Source: SIG603 sp963589785 (GTDB lineage: Bacteria; Bacillota; Clostridia; Oscillospirales; Acutalibacteraceae). Taken from it: a stretch of 64,000 nt of DNA. The position numbers and the translations under genes were made by a program. The stretch is from contig CAVAMJ010000011.1 of NCBI GenBank assembly GCA_963589785.1, forward strand, positions 1 through 64,000, written 5' to 3'. Below the pieces are notes generated by a model. It had not been told where the DNA came from, searched no databases, and was given only the letters and a program-made list of their open reading frames with translations. Positions 59,962-64,000 of the stretch are shown here, piece after piece; the first letter of the stretch is position 1; every line of letters begins with the position of its first letter.

Positions 59962-61188
59962 TCATTTTTTCTTTCCCAAACGGTATTTAAAATCGGTATA
60001 GTCGAATTTCACGATTTCATTTATCGAGCCGTCCTCTTTGCGTGAATAAATCGCCGGGAGCGGCATTCCGTTGAAGGTGTTATTTTTACAAGTGGTATAA
60101 ATTGCCATATCGCCGAAAAGAAGCATATCATTCTCGCTTGGCACGCTGTTAAAGCTGTAATCACCTATCACATCGCCTGCAAGACAAGTGGGGCCAGCAA
60201 GACGAACATCAAATGCTTTTTCACCGCATTCATCTGCATCAAGAAGCGGAGGCTTATACGGCATTTCGATAACATCGGGCATATGGCAAGCGGCGCTTGC
60301 GTCCAAAATCGCGATAGTTGCTTCGCCGTTTCTCACAACATCGAGAACTCTTGTTAACAGATATCCCGCATTGAGCGCACAAGCCTCACCAGGCTCGAGA
60401 TAAACCGTCACTCCCCAGTCGTTTTGAGCACGGCGAATACAAGCTTCAAGCGTGCTTATATCGTAATCATGACGTGTAATGTGATGACCGCCGCCGAAGT
60501 TTAGCCACTTCATAGAGGGCAGAATATCACCGAATTTCTCTGCTACGGCATCGAGCGTAACGGCGAGGGCATCGGAGTTTTGCTCACAAAGAGTGTGAAA
60601 ATGCAAACCGTCCAGAAGCCCTAATAAATCGGGATTTTCTTTGACTGCGGCATCAAACTGAGCTCTTGTCGTGCCCAAACGACTCCCCTTTGCACAAGGG
60701 TCATAAATCTCATGACCGTCCTGTGTCGAACACTCGGGATTTATACGAAGTCCTATGCTCTTGCCAGCTTTCTTTGCTTTTTCTCCGAATTTTAGGAGCT
60801 GTGACGGAGAATTAAAAACAATATGGTCGGCATAAGAAAGAAGCTCACTCATCTCGTCCTCACGGTAGGCGGCACAAAAAACATGAACCTCTTTATTCGG
60901 CATTTCCTCTGCGCCAAGGCGTGCTTCAAACAAGCCGCTTGCCTCTGTGCCGGCTAAATCGGAGAAAAACAGCGGATATAAATCATAGTTGCTGAAAGCC
61001 TTTTGTGCAAGCAGAATTTTACATCCGGTTCGCTTTGAAAGATTCCCCAAAATCTCTGCGTTTCTCTTAAGCGCCGCCTCGTCTATCACGTAGCACGGAG
61101 TCGGCAAATCAAAAAACTCCTTCGGTATTCTGCCGCCAACAGACAAGAATGGCGGCAAAATCTTATTTGTAGCTTTTGCGTTTGTCAT
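59962..61188 (-). CDS. nspC: Carboxynorspermidine/carboxyspermidine decarboxylase
   Basis: 408 residues, PLP-dependent alanine-racemase-fold decarboxylase. 'LPTPCYVIDEAALKRNAEIL', PLP-lysine in 'ILLAQKAFSNYD', 'GLHFHTLCEQN', 'LNFGGGHHI', 'LEPGEA', and 'LAGPTCLAGDVIGDYSF' with the substrate Cys/Asp pair. It decarboxylates carboxyspermidine to spermidine. ATG 61188 overlaps the dehydrogenase stop as ATGA. Last gene of the polyamine operon. Confidence 0.92.
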   Translation of the reverse strand: MTNAKATNKILPPFLSVGGRIPKEFFDLPTPCYVIDEAALKRNAEILGNLSKRTGCKILLAQKAFSNYDLYPLFFSDLAGTEASGLFEARLGAEEMPNKEVHVFCAAYREDEMSELLSYADHIVFNSPSQLLKFGEKAKKAGKSIGLRINPECSTQDGHEIYDPCAKGSRLGTTRAQFDAAVKENPDLLGLLDGLHFHTLCEQNSDALAVTLDAVAEKFGDILPSMKWLNFGGGHHITRHDYDISTLEACIRRAQNDWGVTVYLEPGEACALNAGYLLTRVLDVVRNGEATIAILDASAACHMPDVIEMPYKPPLLDADECGEKAFDVRLAGPTCLAGDVIGDYSFNSVPSENDMLLFGDMAIYTTCKNNTFNGMPLPAIYSRKEDGSINEIVKFDYTDFKYRLGKKK

Positions 61189-62447
61189 CAGTCCACCAAA
61201 ACGGGATTGTGGTTCTCACTTCTTGGCAAGCCGTATTTGTCGAGAGCATCGAGGAACGGATCGGGATTGAACTCCTCAACGGTGTAAACACCCGGCTTAA
61301 TCCACTCGCCCTTTAGCATCATGAGCGCACCGCACATTGCAGGAACACCTGTTGTGTAGCTTATAGCCTGACTGCCGACCTCACGGTAGCACTCCTCGTG
61401 GTCGCATACATTATAAATGTAATAGCTTTTCTCTTTTCCGTCCTTTTTGCCGGTGAAGATACAGCCGATATTTGTCTTTCCCTTTGTTCTCGGGCCGAGG
61501 CTTGCTGGATCGGGAAGAAGTGCCTTGAGGAACTGAATAGGAACTATCTCCTGTCCGTTATAGTTAATCGGAGTTGTGGAAAGCATTCCGACATCCTCGA
61601 GACAGCGCATGTGATCAAGATAGCTCTGACCGAATGTCATGAAGAAACGAATACGCTTGACATCTGGAAGATTTTTTCCTAAGGACTCGATCTCCTCATG
61701 GTGAAGAAGATACATATCCTTCATGCCAACCTTGTCAAAGTCATATTCACGCTTAATGCTCATTGGAGGAATCTCAATCCACTTGCCGTTCTCCATGTAG
61801 CTACCGGGAGCAGAAACCTCTCTAAGGTTAATTTCGGGGTTGAAGTTTGTTGCAAATGCATAGCCGTGGTCGCCGCCGTTGCAATCTAAAATATCTATGG
61901 TATCGATTGAATCGAACTCATGCTTAGCCGCATAAGCGCAGTAAGCCTGTGTGACACCCGGGTCAAATCCGCAGCCGAGAAGTGCGGTAAGTCCGGCGTC
62001 CTCAAACTTCTTTTTATATGCCCACTGCCAGCTGTAATCGAAGTAAGCTGAGAAACCAGCCTCCTTGCAGCGCTTCTCGTAAATCTCTCGCCACTTAGGG
62101 TCATCTGTGTTTTCAGGCTCATAGTTCGCCGTATCCATGTAGTTGACACCGCACTCAAGGCAAGCGTCCATGATTGTAAGGTCCTGATACGGCAATGCGA
62201 TATTCATAACGAGGTCGGGCTTGTAGTTGTTTATAAGCTCAACAAGCTGATTTACATCGTCAGCATCTACCTGTGCTGTTGTGATTTTCGTCTTAGTATT
62301 TGGTGTAAGCTTAGCGGCAAGTGCATCACACTTGGACTTTGTGCGGCTGGCAATGCAAAGCTCGGTGAAAACTTCGCTAACCTGACAGCACTTTGAGATT
62401 GCGACACTTGCGACACCGCCGCAGCCGATAACAAGAACTCTGCTCAT
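61188..62447 (-). CDS. Carboxynorspermidine/carboxyspermidine dehydrogenase (saccharopine dehydrogenase family)
   Basis: 419 residues. N-terminal Rossmann site 'VLVIGCGGVASVAISKC', 'DTANYEP', 'ALLGCGFDPGVTQAYCAYA', and a saccharopine-dehydrogenase-like C-terminal domain. It condenses putrescine with aspartate semialdehyde and reduces the imine to carboxyspermidine. GGAGT precedes ATG 62447. The gap to speB is 82 bases with no gene. Confidence 0.9.
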   Translation of the reverse strand: MSRVLVIGCGGVASVAISKCCQVSEVFTELCIASRTKSKCDALAAKLTPNTKTKITTAQVDADDVNQLVELINNYKPDLVMNIALPYQDLTIMDACLECGVNYMDTANYEPENTDDPKWREIYEKRCKEAGFSAYFDYSWQWAYKKKFEDAGLTALLGCGFDPGVTQAYCAYAAKHEFDSIDTIDILDCNGGDHGYAFATNFNPEINLREVSAPGSYMENGKWIEIPPMSIKREYDFDKVGMKDMYLLHHEEIESLGKNLPDVKRIRFFMTFGQSYLDHMRCLEDVGMLSTTPINYNGQEIVPIQFLKALLPDPASLGPRTKGKTNIGCIFTGKKDGKEKSYYIYNVCDHEECYREVGSQAISYTTGVPAMCGALMMLKGEWIKPGVYTVEEFNPDPFLDALDKYGLPRSENHNPVLVD

Positions 62448-62529
62448 GATGATACTCCTTTGATTTTGAATTGAATTTAGTGTGTATTACTATCGTTTTG
62501 CTTTCGTATTGTTTTATTTTAATTTCGTG

Positions 62530-63387
62530 TTACTTTTCGAGAGCCAGTAATAATTCACGCAAGACCTTGCATGCGACAGCGGTGGAAACTCCGCTATTAT
62601 CGAGCATAGGTGCAAGCTCATTTACATCTGCTCCGATGACATTTGCCTTTGCGACTGTGCGAATGGCTTCAAGAAGTGCCAAAAAGCTTACGCCGCCGGC
62701 TTCCGGTGTACCCGTACCGGGGAATGCGGACGGGTCGAGACAATCGAGGTCAATCGTAAAATAAACGGGCACGTTTTCTTTCTTAAGCTTTTCTGTCAAC
62801 TCCTCAAGTCCTGAGAAATCGAATTTATGCATATCCGTGTGCTTCTCGGCAAATCGAAATTCCTCCCTGTCGCCGCTTCTTATGCAGAACTGGTGAATTC
62901 TTCCGTCACCGATTAAATCGTGACAACGGCGAATGACACATGCATGACTTAGCTTTGCACCGAGATAATCGTCTCTCAAATCTGCATGAGCGTCAAAATG
63001 GACTATGTGCAAATCGGGATATTTTGCGACTGCCGCACGCACTGCACCTAAGGTGACAAGGTGCTCTCCGCCAAGCAAAAGCGGAAGCTTTCCGTCATTT
63101 AAAATTACATTTGCACGTGATTCAATATCTGAAAGCGCACTTTCGCTCGAGCCGAAGCAAAGCTCCAAATCTCCGCTGTCAAAGACTTTGCAGTCGGTTA
63201 AGTCCTTATCCTGATACGGACTGTATGTCTCAAGTCCGAAGCTCTCATGGCGCATGGCAGACGGGCCGAAACGAGCCCCCGGGCGATAGCTTGTCGTTGA
63301 ATCAAACGGCGCACCGTATATAACTATATTTGCATCGGCATAACTGCTGTCACAGCCGATAAAATTCTCAATATTTCTTTCAAGCAT
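62530..63387 (-). CDS. speB: Agmatinase/ureohydrolase
   Basis: 285 residues. Binuclear Mn2+ motifs: 'GGEHLVTLGAV', 'HFDAHADLRDD' and 'DLDCLDPSAFPGTGTPEAGG'. Agmatinase hydrolyses agmatine to putrescine and urea. ATG 63387 overlaps the speE stop as ATGA, so the pair is coupled. Arginase is the less likely alternative, given the polyamine context. Confidence 0.9.
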   Translation of the reverse strand: MLERNIENFIGCDSSYADANIVIYGAPFDSTTSYRPGARFGPSAMRHESFGLETYSPYQDKDLTDCKVFDSGDLELCFGSSESALSDIESRANVILNDGKLPLLLGGEHLVTLGAVRAAVAKYPDLHIVHFDAHADLRDDYLGAKLSHACVIRRCHDLIGDGRIHQFCIRSGDREEFRFAEKHTDMHKFDFSGLEELTEKLKKENVPVYFTIDLDCLDPSAFPGTGTPEAGGVSFLALLEAIRTVAKANVIGADVNELAPMLDNSGVSTAVACKVLRELLLALEK

Positions 63388-64000
63388 CAGCGTTTCTCCA
63401 CCTCACGAAGCATTTCCTCAAGAAATGCCGGTAAATAAAATGCTCCGACATGTAAGCGGCTTGTGTAATATTTAGTACGCATGTTAAGCGAATTCCAAGC
63501 CTCAGCATCCATATCGTTAATCGGATGATATTTTTTGCTAGCAAAGCCAAAAAGCCAGTAGCCGGCCGCAAAGGTTGGGATATGAGCCTGATATACCTTG
63601 CTTATCGGAAATGTTCCCGCTATTCTCTGGTGAGAGCGCTTCATAGCGTTCGCATCCTCAGAATAGAAAGGACTTCCCTGCTGGTTAACCATTATGCCGT
63701 CCTCACGAAGCGCATTGTAACAGCTGCCGTAAAATTCCTTTGTGAAAAGTCCCTCCGAGGGGCCAAACGGATCTGACGAATCAACGATGATAATATCGTA
63801 CTCATCCTCACATTTTCTGATGAATTTGAGCGCATTTCCGTAGTAAATATGTACTCGGCGATCGTCCATACGGCAAGCATTTCCCGGCAAATATGCTCGG
63901 CAAGCCTCTATAACCTGTGGGTCCATTTCGACCAAATCTATTCTCTCAACTCTGTCGTAACGGGTAAGTTCCTTGACTACGCCGCCGTCACCGGCACCGA
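63387..64000 (-). CDS. speE: Spermidine synthase, 5' end cut by window
   Basis: At least 204 residues are present; the N-terminus lies beyond base 64000. The first visible part reads 'GAGDGGVVKELTRYDRVERI', the aminopropyltransferase SAM site, with 'LVEMDPQVIEACRAYLP', 'IIVDSSDPFGPSEGLFTKEFY' and 'AGYWLFGFASKKYHP' following. It transfers an aminopropyl group from decarboxylated SAM to putrescine. It would add a second route to spermidine beside the carboxyspermidine pair. Confidence 0.92.
   Translation of the reverse strand, partial: GAGDGGVVKELTRYDRVERIDLVEMDPQVIEACRAYLPGNACRMDDRRVHIYYGNALKFIRKCEDEYDIIIVDSSDPFGPSEGLFTKEFYGSCYNALREDGIMVNQQGSPFYSEDANAMKRSHQRIAGTFPISKVYQAHIPTFAAGYWLFGFASKKYHPINDMDAEAWNSLNMRTKYYTSRLHVGAFYLPAFLEEMLREVEKR

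Overview
The window looks like chromosome from a low-to-mid GC Gram-positive gut anaerobe of the Clostridia, most likely the Ruminococcaceae/Oscillospiraceae. The signs are strong GGAGG ribosome sites, a tryptophan T-box, a SigH-like sigma factor, class B sortase, PcrA-type helicase, RqcH, DnaD/DnaI loaders, a sodium- or proton-driven GPH transporter pair and polyamine synthesis by carboxyspermidine enzymes. Most genes lie on the minus strand. No phage, IS element or CRISPR array is visible.

Region 1 (about 470-20170) is the most distinctive part. It reads as a catabolic island for plant C-glycosides. Its core is a three-gene operon, dgpA-dgpB-dgpC (17641 down to 14970): a Gfo/Idh/MocA dehydrogenase, a small DUF6379 protein and a TIM-barrel isomerase-like protein. 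This is the gene set of the gut C-glycoside deglycosylation system (3-oxidation of the sugar, then C-C bond cleavage). Around it lie a second operon of an FAD fumarate-reductase-like enzyme, SnoaL-like protein, MFS transporter and a two-subunit NADH/Fe-S electron-transfer module (14653 down to 8257), an AraC regulator fused to an apparently dead GH39 domain (8029 down to 5630), and two paralogous modules each made of a GPH sugar transporter and a flavodoxin-like Fe-S/zinc-ribbon reductase (5354 down to 470). Upstream are an SGNH esterase and a degenerate CPBP membrane protein. Similar inverted repeats containing GGRCAAAAA stand upstream of three of these operons and are candidate shared control sites.

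Region 2 (20450-24440) has a peptidase-E-like/WYL-regulator pair, a GntP-type permease with a GntR-like operator upstream, and AraD. Region 3 (24553-30801) is the F-type ATP synthase operon a-c-b-alpha-gamma-beta-epsilon. It has no separate delta gene: the C-terminal half of delta appears fused to the N-terminus of alpha, and subunit c carries a signal-peptide-like extension. Region 4 (31169-40385) holds tRNA-Arg(ACG), YoaK/LysR, a sortase B, and an AsnB / D-aspartate-ligase-like ATP-grasp / AsnB operon that probably builds and amidates a peptidoglycan cross-bridge, then a phosphatase and a cupin.

Region 5 (40451-54260) is housekeeping: PepV, PcrA-like helicase, RqcH, Nif3, TrmK, SigH-like factor, HAD phosphatase, ComM, a lipoprotein, DnaI-like and DnaD-like primosome proteins. 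Region 6 (54575-59759) has a secreted multi-SH3 GH24 lysozyme whose catalytic domain seems interrupted by another module, then a Trp T-box controlling an aminotransferase and trpS. Region 7 (59850-64000) has tRNA-Arg(CCG) and a polyamine operon speE (cut by the window end)-speB-carboxynorspermidine dehydrogenase-decarboxylase.

All functions are read from motifs and family knowledge without database searches.
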